DNA of 33,596 nt from Gaiellaceae bacterium (GCA_021323315.1 JAJTCQ010000019.1:1-33596), one strand, 5' to 3'. Numbered from the stretch's first letter, positions 7,329 through 14,586 are shown. The notes: generated from the sequence alone by a model not told the origin. Translations and numbers: made by a program.

Positions 7329-8221
7329 GCGTCGTCACGACGGATCTCGACACAGCCGTGGCGGATGCCGCGGCACATCTCTACGTCTGGGCGCTGAAGG
7401 ACATCCCGCAGGACCTGCGCGACGCGCTGCGCGACGCGGCGGGGCGCGAGACTTCGGTCACCGGTCAACGGGTCCTGCAGACGATCCTCCGCAACGTCAG
7501 CGTCGCGGAAGACGAGAAGAACCTGGTCTGCCAGGACACGGGGATCGCGGTCTACTACTGCAAGGTCGGCGAGCACTTCCCCCTGCATCCCGCCCGGATC
7601 TACGCCGCGCTGAGGGAGGGCACCGAGCGAGCGACGGTGGAGCATCCGCTGCGCTCGAACACCGTGCACACGCTCACGCGCGAGAACACGGGGCCGAACG
7701 TCGGGTTCCGCGTCCCGATCGTGCACTGGGACTTCGTGCCCGACTGGGACGGCCTGGACGTCAAGTGCGTTCCCAAGGGCTCCGGCTCCGAGAACATGAG
7801 CTTCCTCAAGATGTGCGTCCCCGCGGACGGTGTCACGGGCATCAAGAAGTTCGTGCTCGAGTCGATCGTGGGCGCCGGGGGAAAGCCGTGTCCTCCCGGG
7901 ATCGTCGGCGTCGGCATCGGCGGCTCGGCGGACTATGCGATGCACCTTGCCAAGGAGGCGATCGCGCGGCCGGTCGGCACGCACAACCCCGACCCACTCG
8001 TCGCAGAGCTCGAGCAGGACCTCTACGAGCTCCTGAACGAGACCGGCGTGGGACCGATGGGCCTCGGCGGAGACGTCACGGTGCTCTCGGTGCACGTCGA
8101 GCACGCCGACACGCACATGACACTGAACCCGGTCGCGGTGAATTACCAGTGCTGGGCGGCACGCCGCGCCTCGGCGCACGTCGCCGCGGACGGCACCGTC
8201 GCGTTCGAGAGGGACGCCTGA
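7325..8221 (+). CDS. Class I fumarase/L-tartrate dehydratase, alpha subunit
   Basis: A 298-residue homologue of the N-terminal domain of class I fumarases (FumA, TtdA), oxygen-sensitive hydro-lyases with a [4Fe-4S] cluster. Candidate cluster cysteines are in LVCQDTGIAVYY, KMCVPADG and KPCPPGIVGVGIGGSAD. RENTGPNVGFRVP and KGSGSENMSFLKM are family signatures. Class I enzymes occur either as one chain or as separate alpha and beta proteins; here they are split, and the start of the beta gene overlaps this stop by one base. Family members act on malate/fumarate, tartrate or related hydroxy-diacids, and specificity cannot be read from the sequence. Neighbouring ComA and sulfate genes make sulfolactate, a malate analogue, worth considering. 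Confidence 0.9.
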   Translation: MSVVTTDLDTAVADAAAHLYVWALKDIPQDLRDALRDAAGRETSVTGQRVLQTILRNVSVAEDEKNLVCQDTGIAVYYCKVGEHFPLHPARIYAALREGTERATVEHPLRSNTVHTLTRENTGPNVGFRVPIVHWDFVPDWDGLDVKCVPKGSGSENMSFLKMCVPADGVTGIKKFVLESIVGAGGKPCPPGIVGVGIGGSADYAMHLAKEAIARPVGTHNPDPLVAELEQDLYELLNETGVGPMGLGGDVTVLSVHVEHADTHMTLNPVAVNYQCWAARRASAHVAADGTVAFERDA

Positions 8222-8808
8222 TGGCCACGCACGAGGTCAGGTTCCCCGTCACGGATCCGGCCGAGATCCTGAAGCTCCGCGCCGGCGACGAGGTGGTCGT
8301 CCAGGGGCACATCATCGGGATTCGCGACCGCACGCAGATCCGGATCTTCGACCAGGGGATCGAGCCGCCGATGGATCTCTCCGGCGCGTTTCTCCTGCAC
8401 ACGGCGCCGAACGTCCGCAAGCTCGGGCCGGGCAAGTACGAGAAGCTCTGCATCGGGACGACGACGAGCGCGCGGATGGTGCGGTTCACCGAAGGCCTCG
8501 GCGTCCAGTACGGCGTTCGTGCGATCTGCGGGAAGGGCGGCTTCCCGGACGAGGCGATCGAGCCGATGCAGCGACTGGGAATGGTCTACTTCGCGATCGT
8601 CGGTGGTGCGGCCGCGCTCGAGACCACCCAGATCGAGGAGATCGAGGAGGTGGCCTGGGAGGAGCTCATGCCCGAGTGCCTCTGGAAGTTCCGCGTGAAG
8701 GACTTCGGCCCGCTCACGGTCGGAATCGACGCCCACGGCGGCTCCCTGTACCGCGACGTCCAGAGCCGTGCCCTCGAGAAGCTGGAGGAGATCTATGCAC
8801 GCCTCTGA
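8221..8808 (+). CDS. Class I fumarase/L-tartrate dehydratase, beta subunit
   Basis: A 195-residue homologue of the C-terminal domain of class I fumarases (TtdB-like). It shows LRAGDEVVVQGHIIGIRDRTQIRI near the N-terminus, GTTTSARMVRFTE (the GPTTSxRM substrate-loop motif with Pro replaced by Thr), ICGKGGF and a closing DAHGGSLYRDV segment. It completes the heteromeric dehydratase with the gene immediately upstream (TGATG overlap). The ATG of the ComA homologue lies 14 nt inside its 3' end, so it is coupled on both sides. The dehydratase assignment is firm but the natural substrate is open. The Pro-to-Thr change in the active-site loop could tune specificity. Confidence 0.88.
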   Translation: MATHEVRFPVTDPAEILKLRAGDEVVVQGHIIGIRDRTQIRIFDQGIEPPMDLSGAFLLHTAPNVRKLGPGKYEKLCIGTTTSARMVRFTEGLGVQYGVRAICGKGGFPDEAIEPMQRLGMVYFAIVGGAAALETTQIEEIEEVAWEELMPECLWKFRVKDFGPLTVGIDAHGGSLYRDVQSRALEKLEEIYARL

Positions 8809-9523
8809 CGAGCACGCGTTCCTCACCGTCCCGACGCGAGAAGGCAAGCCCCGCGAGCGGGGCCTCACGCACGTCATGGACAAGGGCCTGAACCTCCGCG
8901 AGATCGAGGGACTCTTCGACACGGCCGGCGAGTACGTCGACATCGTCAAGCTCGGCTGGGGCACGAGCTACGTCACGAACAACCTCGAGAAGAAGATCGC
9001 GCTCTACCGCAAGCGCTGGCTCGAGCACTTCCGCTTCTCGCACGTCGAGATCTCCGACGGGACGCTCGAGATCCCGCGCGAGCAGAAGCTTGAGCTCATT
9101 GCGGAGTTCGCAAGCGACTTCGTCGTGCTCTCCGAGGTCGGGTCGAAGGACTCGGACGTCAACATCGCCCCGTACCTGTGGGTGCAGTGGATTCGCGAGG
9201 AGCTCGACGCGGGCGCGTGGAAGGTGATCGCCGAGGGCCGCGAGGGCGGCACCGCCGGCATCTACCGCCCCACGGGCGAGCTGCGGACCGGGCTCGTCGA
9301 CGAGATCGAGCACTCGATCTCGTTCCACGACCTGATCTGGGAGGCTCCGACCAAGACCTCGCAGGCCTGGTTCGTACGGCACTTCGGCCCCGAGGTCAAC
9401 CTCGGGAACATCCCGCCCGAGGAGGTCATCGCGCTCGAGACGCTCCGGCTCGGGCTCCGGGCGGACACGCTGAAGGAGGTGCTGCTTGGCGATTCAAGCG
9501 TCGAGCCCGCCCCGGCTTCCTGA
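8795..9523 (+). CDS. comA: Phosphosulfolactate synthase (ComA) homologue, apparently shortened inside the barrel
   Basis: A 242-residue homologue of ComA/HSA32 TIM-barrel proteins. ComA adds sulfite to phosphoenolpyruvate to make (R)-2-phospho-3-sulfolactate, the first step of one coenzyme M route. Seen are RGLTHVMDKGL (22-32), VDIVKLGWGTS (48-58), HVEISDGTLEIP (83-94), VLSEVGSKD (111-119), VIAEGREGGTAG (144-155), WEAP (182-185) and VNLGNIPPEEVIALETLRLG (201-220). Compared with what I recall of archaeal ComA, the strand and helix carrying the GGTLFE-type motif are missing between YRK and RWLEH (about residues 73-75), a loss of some 25 residues in frame. ComB, ComC, ComD and ComE are not in the window. 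It sits between fumarase beta and APS reductase, with overlaps on both sides, so sulfite made next door is its likely substrate if it is active. Confidence 0.82.
   Translation: MHASDEHAFLTVPTREGKPRERGLTHVMDKGLNLREIEGLFDTAGEYVDIVKLGWGTSYVTNNLEKKIALYRKRWLEHFRFSHVEISDGTLEIPREQKLELIAEFASDFVVLSEVGSKDSDVNIAPYLWVQWIREELDAGAWKVIAEGREGGTAGIYRPTGELRTGLVDEIEHSISFHDLIWEAPTKTSQAWFVRHFGPEVNLGNIPPEEVIALETLRLGLRADTLKEVLLGDSSVEPAPAS
9473..9479 (+). promoter_or_regulatory. Strong ribosome binding site fixing the TTG start of cysH
   Basis: AAGGAGG, a near-perfect complement of the 16S rRNA 3' end, lies inside the comA coding sequence, 6 nt before TTG at 9486. It supports the rare TTG start over the later in-frame ATG at 9540 and gives a 38-nt overlap with comA. 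Confidence 0.75.
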
Positions 9524-10199
9524 CCTCGACTTCGAGGCCATGACGGCCGAGGAGCTGATCTCCTGGACGCACCAGTTCTTCTGGCCGCGCGTCTGCCTGA
9601 CCTGCTCGTGGCAAAAGCAGTCGTCCGTGCTCGTGCACATGGTCGCCGAGCTCGGGCTGCGCATGGACACGGTCGAGCTCGACACGCACCTCTTCTTCCG
9701 TGAGTCGTACGACACGCGCGACGCGCTCGTCGACCGCTACCAGCTGAAGCTCATCCAGCCGTCGATCCCGACGATCGCGGAACAGCACCGGGCCGAGGGA
9801 CCGAACCTCTGGGAGCGCGACCCGGACCGCTGCTGCCACATCCGCAAGGTGGAGCCGCTCGTCGAGGCACTCCAGCCGTACGACGCCTGGATCTCCGGCA
9901 TCCGCCGCGACCAGTCCCCGAGCCGCGTGGACACGCCGAAGGTGCAGTGGTCGGAGCGATACCAGGTCTTCAAGATCCACCCCCTCGCCGACTGGGACGA
10001 GAAGCGCGTGTGGGCCTATATCGACGTCAACGAGATACCCTCCAATCCGCTGCACGACGCGGGCTACCGCTCGATCGGGTGCATTCCGTGCACTCGCCCG
10101 ACGAGCCCCGACGAGGAGGAGCGCGCCGGCCGCTGGGCCGGCTCGGACAAGCTCGAGTGCGGCATCCACGAGTCAGCGACGCTGGAAAGGACGAAATGA
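9486..10199 (+). CDS. cysH: Assimilatory APS reductase (adenylylsulfate reductase, thioredoxin-type)
   Basis: A 237-residue member of the CysH family, which reduces adenylylsulfate to sulfite and AMP using thioredoxin. The [4Fe-4S] signature of the APS-specific type is complete: a CC pair at 116-117 (DRCCHIRK) and CxxC at 199-202 (GCIPCT). The catalytic cysteine is in ECGIH at 224-228. SWQKQSSVLVHM (41-52) is the nucleotide-binding loop of this PP-ATPase-like fold. The cluster cysteines indicate APS rather than PAPS as substrate. A strong ribosome binding site supports the TTG start. The stop overlaps the APS kinase ATG. No sulfite reductase is encoded in the window, so the fate of the sulfite is open. 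Confidence 0.93.
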   Translation: MAIQASSPPRLPDLDFEAMTAEELISWTHQFFWPRVCLTCSWQKQSSVLVHMVAELGLRMDTVELDTHLFFRESYDTRDALVDRYQLKLIQPSIPTIAEQHRAEGPNLWERDPDRCCHIRKVEPLVEALQPYDAWISGIRRDQSPSRVDTPKVQWSERYQVFKIHPLADWDEKRVWAYIDVNEIPSNPLHDAGYRSIGCIPCTRPTSPDEEERAGRWAGSDKLECGIHESATLERTK

Positions 10200-10795
10200 G
10201 CCAGCACATCTACGCGCACGAGCATCCCGAATCGGAGACCGACCGCGGCGGAGGGTTCACCCTCTGGTTCACGGGCCTGTCCGGATCGGGGAAGACGACG
10301 ATCGCGCACCACGTGGGCCCCGAGCTGGACAGGCGCGGGCACGTCGTGGAGTACCTGGACGGCGATACGGTTCGAACCCACCTCTCGAAGGGTCTCGGCT
10401 TCTCCAAGGAGGACCGGGACGCCCACGTCGAGCGGCTCGGATGGGTCGCGTCCCGCGTCACGCGCCACGGCGGCGCGGTCATCGTGGCCGCGATCTCACC
10501 CTACGAGCAGGCCAGGAAGAACGCCCGCGCTCTCGTCGAGGAGCACGGCCCGTTCGTCGAGGTCCACGTCCGCACGTCGCTCGACGAGTGCGCCCGCCGA
10601 GACGTCAACGGCCTCTACGCCAAGGCATTCGCCGGCGAGATCAAGGGCTTCACGGGGGTCGACGACCCGTACGAGGCTCCTGCCGACGCGGAGATCGTCG
10701 TGGACACCGAGGGCCTCGAGCCGGAGGAGTCCGCTGCACACGTCGTCGCGAAGCTCGAGGAGCTCGGGCTCGTCGCGCCGAGGGTGGCGGCGTGA
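10196..10795 (+). CDS. cysC: Adenylylsulfate (APS) kinase
   Basis: A 199-residue kinase that phosphorylates APS to PAPS with ATP. The P-loop GLSGSGKT is at 27-34, followed by YLDGDTVRTHLSKGLGFSKEDRDAHVERLGWVA and GLYAKAFAGEIKGFTGVDDPYEAP, both characteristic of CysC. Length is normal for a stand-alone enzyme. It overlaps cysH (ATGA) and sat (GTGA), so the three sulfate-activation genes are coupled. Because the reductase next door appears to be APS-specific, PAPS is not needed for sulfate reduction. Its most plausible use is by sulfotransferases, two of which lie 5 and 9 kb downstream. Assignment is firm; the physiological use is inferred. Confidence 0.94.
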   Translation: MSQHIYAHEHPESETDRGGGFTLWFTGLSGSGKTTIAHHVGPELDRRGHVVEYLDGDTVRTHLSKGLGFSKEDRDAHVERLGWVASRVTRHGGAVIVAAISPYEQARKNARALVEEHGPFVEVHVRTSLDECARRDVNGLYAKAFAGEIKGFTGVDDPYEAPADAEIVVDTEGLEPEESAAHVVAKLEELGLVAPRVAA

Positions 10796-11928
10796 CCGCG
10801 GTCACGACGGACCGCCTGATTGCGCCGCACGGCGGAACGCTGGTCGACCGGACGGGTGACGTTCCGGACGACCTCGGCTCGCACGAGCGCGTGACGCTCA
10901 CGTCGCGCGAGCTCTCGGACCTCGACATGATCGCCGCCGGCGCGCTCTCGCCGCTCGAGGGCTTCATGGGCAAGGCCGACTACGACCGCGTCGTCGAGGA
11001 GATGCACCTCGCGAGCGGCCTGCCGTGGGCGCTTCCCGTCTGTCTCGCGGTCGACTCGGCGCCGACCGGCGATCGAGTCGCCCTCGCGAACGAGGCCGGC
11101 ACTCCGGTCGCGGTCCTCGAGGTCGAGGAGGTCTTCGAGTACGACAAGGAGCGCGAAGCCGAGAGCTGCTTCCGGACGACCGACGACGCCCACCCCGGCG
11201 TCGCGCGCCTGTTCGCGCAGAAGCCGCTCTACCTCGCCGGTCGCGTCACCGTGTTCGAGCGAGCGACGCCGGCGTTCGCCGAGCTCGCTCGGGATCCCGC
11301 GGAGACGCGCCGGATCTTCGCCGAGCGCGGCTGGAAGCGCGTCGTGGGGTTCCAGACCCGCAACCCGATCCACCGGGCACACGAGTACCTGACGAAGGTC
11401 GCGCTGGAGACGGTCGACGGCCTGCTCGTCCACCCGCTCGTCGGCGACACGAAGTCGGACGACGTCCCCGTCGGCGTACGCGTCGAGTGCTACACGACGC
11501 TCCTCGACGGCTACTACCCACCCGATCGCGTCCTGCTCTCGGCCTTTCCGGCGGCGATGCGCTACGCAGGCCCGCGCGAGGCGGTCTGGCACGCGATCTG
11601 CCGCAAGAACTACGGCTGCTCGCACTTCATCGTCGGCCGTGACCACGCGGGTGTGGGCGAGTACTACGGCACCTACGACGCACAGCTCATCTTCGACGAG
11701 TTCGAGCCGCACGAGCTCGACATCGAGCCGATGTTCTTCGAGCACACGTTCTGGTGCAACGTGTGCGGCTCGATGGCGAGCACGAAGTCGTGCCCGCACG
11801 GCCCGGACGACCGGGTGTTCCTCTCGGGAACGAAGGTCCGTGAGATGCTCGGCGAAGGTGAGGTCCCGCCCGTGGAGTTCACGCGGCCGGAGGTCGCCCA
11901 AGTCCTGATCGATGCATATCGCGACTGA
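10792..11928 (+). CDS. sat: ATP sulfurylase (sulfate adenylyltransferase)
   Basis: A 378-residue homo-oligomeric (Sat-type, not CysDN) ATP sulfurylase making APS and pyrophosphate from ATP and sulfate. The nucleotide-binding motif QTRNPIHRAHEYL and the second motif VGRDHAGVGEYYG are intact. A C-terminal CNVCGSMASTKSCPHG holds zinc-binding cysteines found in bacterial and archaeal Sat. An N-terminal PUA-like domain is seen with LTSRELSDLDMIAAGALSPLEGFM. The GTG start overlaps the cysC stop by 4 nt. The protein ends PEVAQVLIDAYRD, and a related tail, VLVDAYRQ followed by a stop, recurs about 140 nt downstream. It closes the tightly coupled eight-gene run; a structured 157-nt gap follows before the exporter. 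Confidence 0.95.
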   Translation: MTAVTTDRLIAPHGGTLVDRTGDVPDDLGSHERVTLTSRELSDLDMIAAGALSPLEGFMGKADYDRVVEEMHLASGLPWALPVCLAVDSAPTGDRVALANEAGTPVAVLEVEEVFEYDKEREAESCFRTTDDAHPGVARLFAQKPLYLAGRVTVFERATPAFAELARDPAETRRIFAERGWKRVVGFQTRNPIHRAHEYLTKVALETVDGLLVHPLVGDTKSDDVPVGVRVECYTTLLDGYYPPDRVLLSAFPAAMRYAGPREAVWHAICRKNYGCSHFIVGRDHAGVGEYYGTYDAQLIFDEFEPHELDIEPMFFEHTFWCNVCGSMASTKSCPHGPDDRVFLSGTKVREMLGEGEVPPVEFTRPEVAQVLIDAYRD

Positions 11929-11953
11929 ACACCTCCGGATGCCCGCGGGGACC

Positions 11954-12025
11954 GCTGCGTTGCAGCCGCGTTGCGGCCGCCGTCAGGGGTTGCCGGCGCG
12001 ACGGGATCTCGCACGTGCGAGTCCC
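11954..12025 (+). other. Structured intergenic region between sat and tauE-like gene
   Basis: The 157-nt gap contains two small, partly overlapping hairpins with the same GTT loop, GCTGC-GTT-GCAGC (11954-11966) and CCGC-GTT-GCGG (11966-11976). It also has a longer stem, GGGA(T)CTCGCAC paired with GTGCGAGTCCC (12003-12025), whose core CTCGCACGTGCGAG is a perfect 14-bp palindrome. It could terminate the sat operon, stabilise its 3' end, or act as leader or operator for the exporter gene. There is no T-run and no riboswitch class that I recognise. Confidence 0.45.
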
Positions 12026-12040
12026 GGTCGTTCGCAGGAC

Positions 12041-12070
12041 GAGGTTCTCGTCGACGCATACCGGCAGTAA
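12041..12070 (+). pseudogene. Possible remnant of a second sat 3' end
   Basis: Read in frame, the sequence gives EVLVDAYRQ followed by TAA, against QVLIDAYRD followed by TGA at the end of sat. At DNA level 19 of 30 bases agree, and several differences are synonymous (GTC/GTT, CTG/CTC, GAT/GAC, TAT/TAC, CGC/CGG), the pattern expected of decayed coding homology. The match is short, so chance cannot be excluded. Confidence 0.35.
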
Positions 12071-12085
12071 GAACGGGAGGGCTCA

Positions 12086-12982
12086 ATGACGTGGCAGCTC
12101 ACGCTCGTCGGGCTCATGACCGGGCTGCTCGTCGGGATGACGGGGATGGGCGGCGGCTCGCTGATGACCCCGATCCTCGTCTTCCTGTTCGGCATCCCCC
12201 CCTCGACGGCGATCGGGACGGACATCGCGCACGGTGCGGCGTTCAAGACGGTCTCGGCGGTGCAGCACCGGCGAATGGGCAACGTCCGCGCGCGACTTGC
12301 CGGGTGGATGCTGATCGGCTCGGCCCCCGCCTCGCTCTTCGGCGTCTGGCTGAACGTCCAGCTGACCGAACGCTACGGCGACGACGTCGAGTCGGTGATG
12401 GGGCAGGTGCTGGGTGCCGCGTTGCTGTTCGGCGCGGTCGGGCTGATCGCCAAGAGCGTCGTCCAGGGCGGCCCGATCGGTGACGCCGACTGGCAGCTCT
12501 CGAACCGAGACCGTGTCGCGGCGATCCTCATCGGGGTCTTCGGCGGCTTCATCGTCGGCCTCACCTCTGTCGGAAGCGGCGTCTTCTTCGGGCTGACGCT
12601 GCTCGTCATCTTCCCGCTGCGCGCGCACAAGGTCGTCGGAACGGACATCTTCCACGCGGCGGTCCTCCTCTACGTCGCCGGAGCCGCCCACTGGGCGGCC
12701 GGGAATATCGACTTCTCGATCCTGGGCTGGCTCCTGCTCGGCTCGATCCCCGGCGTGCTGATCGGCGGACGGCTCACGCTCTCGATTCCCGAGCAGCGGC
12801 TTCGTTTGCTGCTCGCCGGCATCCTCGGGCTGGCGGGGATCAAGCTGCTCGACGTGCCGTTCGCCGGCACGATCGTGGTCGTGGTCCTCGCGGCCGGCGC
12901 CGTGGGGCTCTTCGTCTGGCTCGCCCGAAACAGCTGGATCCGATTCGTGCGCGGCCGCGCCACGCCTTCGCCCGTCGAGTAG
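12086..12982 (+). CDS. TauE/SafE-family sulfite/sulfonate exporter
   Basis: A 298-residue membrane protein with about eight hydrophobic segments and the internal duplication typical of TauE/SafE (DUF81). The first half has LLVGMTGMGGGSLMTP and GTDIAHGAAFKTVSAVQHRRMGNV; the second has FIVGLTSVGSGVFFG and GTDIFHAAVLLYVAGAAHWAAGNID. Family members export sulfite, sulfoacetate or related organosulfur anions across the inner membrane. GGGAGG lies 5 nt before the ATG, so this gene has its own ribosome binding site, unlike the leaderless or coupled genes around it. Following APS reductase and a ComA homologue, sulfite or a sulfonate is the natural guess for its cargo. A TAGCAT promoter element for the next gene lies just after its stop. 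Confidence 0.87.
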   Translation: MTWQLTLVGLMTGLLVGMTGMGGGSLMTPILVFLFGIPPSTAIGTDIAHGAAFKTVSAVQHRRMGNVRARLAGWMLIGSAPASLFGVWLNVQLTERYGDDVESVMGQVLGAALLFGAVGLIAKSVVQGGPIGDADWQLSNRDRVAAILIGVFGGFIVGLTSVGSGVFFGLTLLVIFPLRAHKVVGTDIFHAAVLLYVAGAAHWAAGNIDFSILGWLLLGSIPGVLIGGRLTLSIPEQRLRLLLAGILGLAGIKLLDVPFAGTIVVVVLAAGAVGLFVWLARNSWIRFVRGRATPSPVE

Positions 12983-12987
12983 CTCGA

Positions 12988-12993
12988 TAGCAT
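12988..12993 (+). promoter_or_regulatory. -10 element for leaderless formyltransferase gene
   Basis: TAGCAT ends 9 nt before the ATG at 13003, within the 20-nt gap after the exporter gene. No Shine-Dalgarno sequence is visible. It fits a leaderless transcript; no clear -35 is seen. Confidence 0.45.
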
Positions 12994-13002
12994 CGCGCGG
13001 CC

Positions 13003-13893
13003 ATGCGCACGGTCTGGGTGAGCTTCGACACGGTCGGCCGCGACTGCCTCCACGCCGCGCCGGGCGTCGGGGCCGAGGTCGTCGGCGTCGTCACGCTCCC
13101 CGGGCCGATCGATCCGAACCGCTCGGGCCAGTGCTCGTTCGACGAGGTCGCGGCGCGGCTCGACGCGGTGCTCGTCGAGACACGTGACGTGAACGACCTC
13201 GAGACGCTGAATGCGATCCGGAAGCTCGAGCCGGAGTTGATCTTCGTCGTGGGCTGGTCGCAGCTCGTCCACGACCCGTTCATCGCGCTGGCGCGCGAGG
13301 GCGTGTTCGGGATGCACCCGACGCTGCTTCCCCGGCATCGCGGCCGCGCGCCGATCCCGTGGGCGATCCTCACCGGGCTCGCGCGGACGGGGGTCACACT
13401 GTTCGAGATCCTCGATGCGAGCCCGGACTCGGGGGCGATCGTCGGCCAGGTCACGCTCGACGTCGCGCCCGACGAGACGGCGACGACGCTCTTCGCGCGG
13501 ATCGCCGAGGCGCACGTCGCCCTCACGCGCGAGCTCGTCCCACAGCTCGTCGCGCGGACGGCACCCCGAATTCCACAGGATCCGAGCCGCGCCAGCTCCT
13601 GGCCGAGGCGTGTGCCGGCGGACGGGATCATCGACTGGGAGACGCGCGCTTCGTACCTCTACGACTGGGTGCGCGCGCAGACGCGGCCGTACCCGGGCGC
13701 GTTCAGCTTCCTCGGCGACGAGAAAGTCATCGTCTGGGCGGCGCGCCCCGTCGAGCTCGGCCAGCCGGCGCCTGCGGGGACCATCGTCGAGGTCGGACCG
13801 GAAGGGCCTGTCGTGGCCTGTGGCGAAGGAGGGCTCGTGCTCGAGGAGATCCAAACGACCGGCGAGCTCGTCGTGGGAGCAAGGCTGGGATGA
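13003..13893 (+). CDS. Formyltransferase-family protein (Fmt/ArnA N-domain-like)
   Basis: A 296-residue protein with a formyl-tetrahydrofolate hydrolase/transferase fold and a C-terminal OB-like domain (from about residue 205). The active-site region is FGMHPTLLPRHRGRAPIPW (102-120), giving the catalytic His at 105 and the RGxAPI folate loop. The catalytic Asp is probably D142 in PDSGAIVGQ. The usual Asn two residues before the His (NxH in Fmt and ArnA) is Gly here, which may mark a subfamily or altered chemistry. It is unlikely to be the housekeeping tRNA enzyme. The following PIG-L deacetylase overlaps its stop by 4 nt, so the pair could remove N-acetyl from an amino sugar and add N-formyl. 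Confidence 0.78.
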   Translation: MRTVWVSFDTVGRDCLHAAPGVGAEVVGVVTLPGPIDPNRSGQCSFDEVAARLDAVLVETRDVNDLETLNAIRKLEPELIFVVGWSQLVHDPFIALAREGVFGMHPTLLPRHRGRAPIPWAILTGLARTGVTLFEILDASPDSGAIVGQVTLDVAPDETATTLFARIAEAHVALTRELVPQLVARTAPRIPQDPSRASSWPRRVPADGIIDWETRASYLYDWVRAQTRPYPGAFSFLGDEKVIVWAARPVELGQPAPAGTIVEVGPEGPVVACGEGGLVLEEIQTTGELVVGARLG

Positions 13894-14561
13894 GCCGCAT
13901 TCTCGTGCTTGCGGCGCACCCGGACGACGAGGTCCTCGGGATGGGTGGCACGATCGCCGTCCACGCGGACGCCGGGGACGAGCTGCGCATCGTCGTCGTG
14001 ACGGACGGTTCCTCGACGCAGTACCCCGGTGACGCGGAAACCCGTGCGCGCAAGGAGGACGAGGCGGTACGGGCGGCGGCCGAGCTCGGCGTCACCGACT
14101 ACCGACATCTCGATCTCCCCGACATGCGGCTGGACACGCTCCCGCACGTCGAGGTCAACCGGGTCGTCGAGGAGCACGTCGACGACTTCGGACCGAACGT
14201 CGTGTACACGCCTCACCCCGACGTGAATCTGGATCACCGCGTCCTCTTCGACTCTGTCGCCGTCGCGACGCGGCCTGCGCCGGATCAGGTCGTGCGCCGC
14301 GTCCTCACGTACGCTCCGACCTCGAGCACCGAGTGGACGCCCGCGCCGCTCAACTGGTTCGTTCCGAACTGGTTCGTCGACGTGAGTGCGACGATCGAGC
14401 GGAAGGTCGCGGCGTTCGCGCACTACGAGACCGAGCGGCGCGACTACCCACATCCCCGCAGCGAGCGGGCGATTCGTGCGGCGGCAGAGTTCTACGGCTC
14501 GAGCTGCGGCTCCCCGCACGCAGAGCCGTTCCTTCTCGTGCGCGGAATCGGAATCCGCTAG
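13890..14561 (+). CDS. PIG-L family N-deacetylase (LmbE-like)
   Basis: A 223-residue zinc-dependent deacetylase of the GlcNAc-PI/LmbE family. The metal and catalytic motif AAHPDDEVLGMGG is at residues 7-19, and the second metal motif appears as HPDVNLDH around residue 109. Family members remove N-acetyl from GlcNAc-type sugars or act in mycothiol and antibiotic pathways. No signal peptide is present, so it acts in the cytoplasm on a nucleotide- or lipid-linked sugar. The ATG overlaps the stop of the formyltransferase (ATGA). An 88-nt gap with an intergenic repeat and a promoter element follows. Substrate is inferred from the glycan context only. Confidence 0.88.
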   Translation: MSRILVLAAHPDDEVLGMGGTIAVHADAGDELRIVVVTDGSSTQYPGDAETRARKEDEAVRAAAELGVTDYRHLDLPDMRLDTLPHVEVNRVVEEHVDDFGPNVVYTPHPDVNLDHRVLFDSVAVATRPAPDQVVRRVLTYAPTSSTEWTPAPLNWFVPNWFVDVSATIERKVAAFAHYETERRDYPHPRSERAIRAAAEFYGSSCGSPHAEPFLLVRGIGIR

Positions 14562-14586
14562 CCGGACCGCCGTCGCGCGGGAATTG

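Noticed and set aside
7172-8179. Minus-strand frame of 335 codons opposite the fumarase alpha gene
   Set aside because: Shadow of an iron-sulfur hydratase subunit whose cysteines and motifs are intact.
10615-11901. Minus-strand open frame of 428 codons opposite cysC and sat
   Set aside because: Antisense shadow of two well-conserved enzymes with no family signature of its own.
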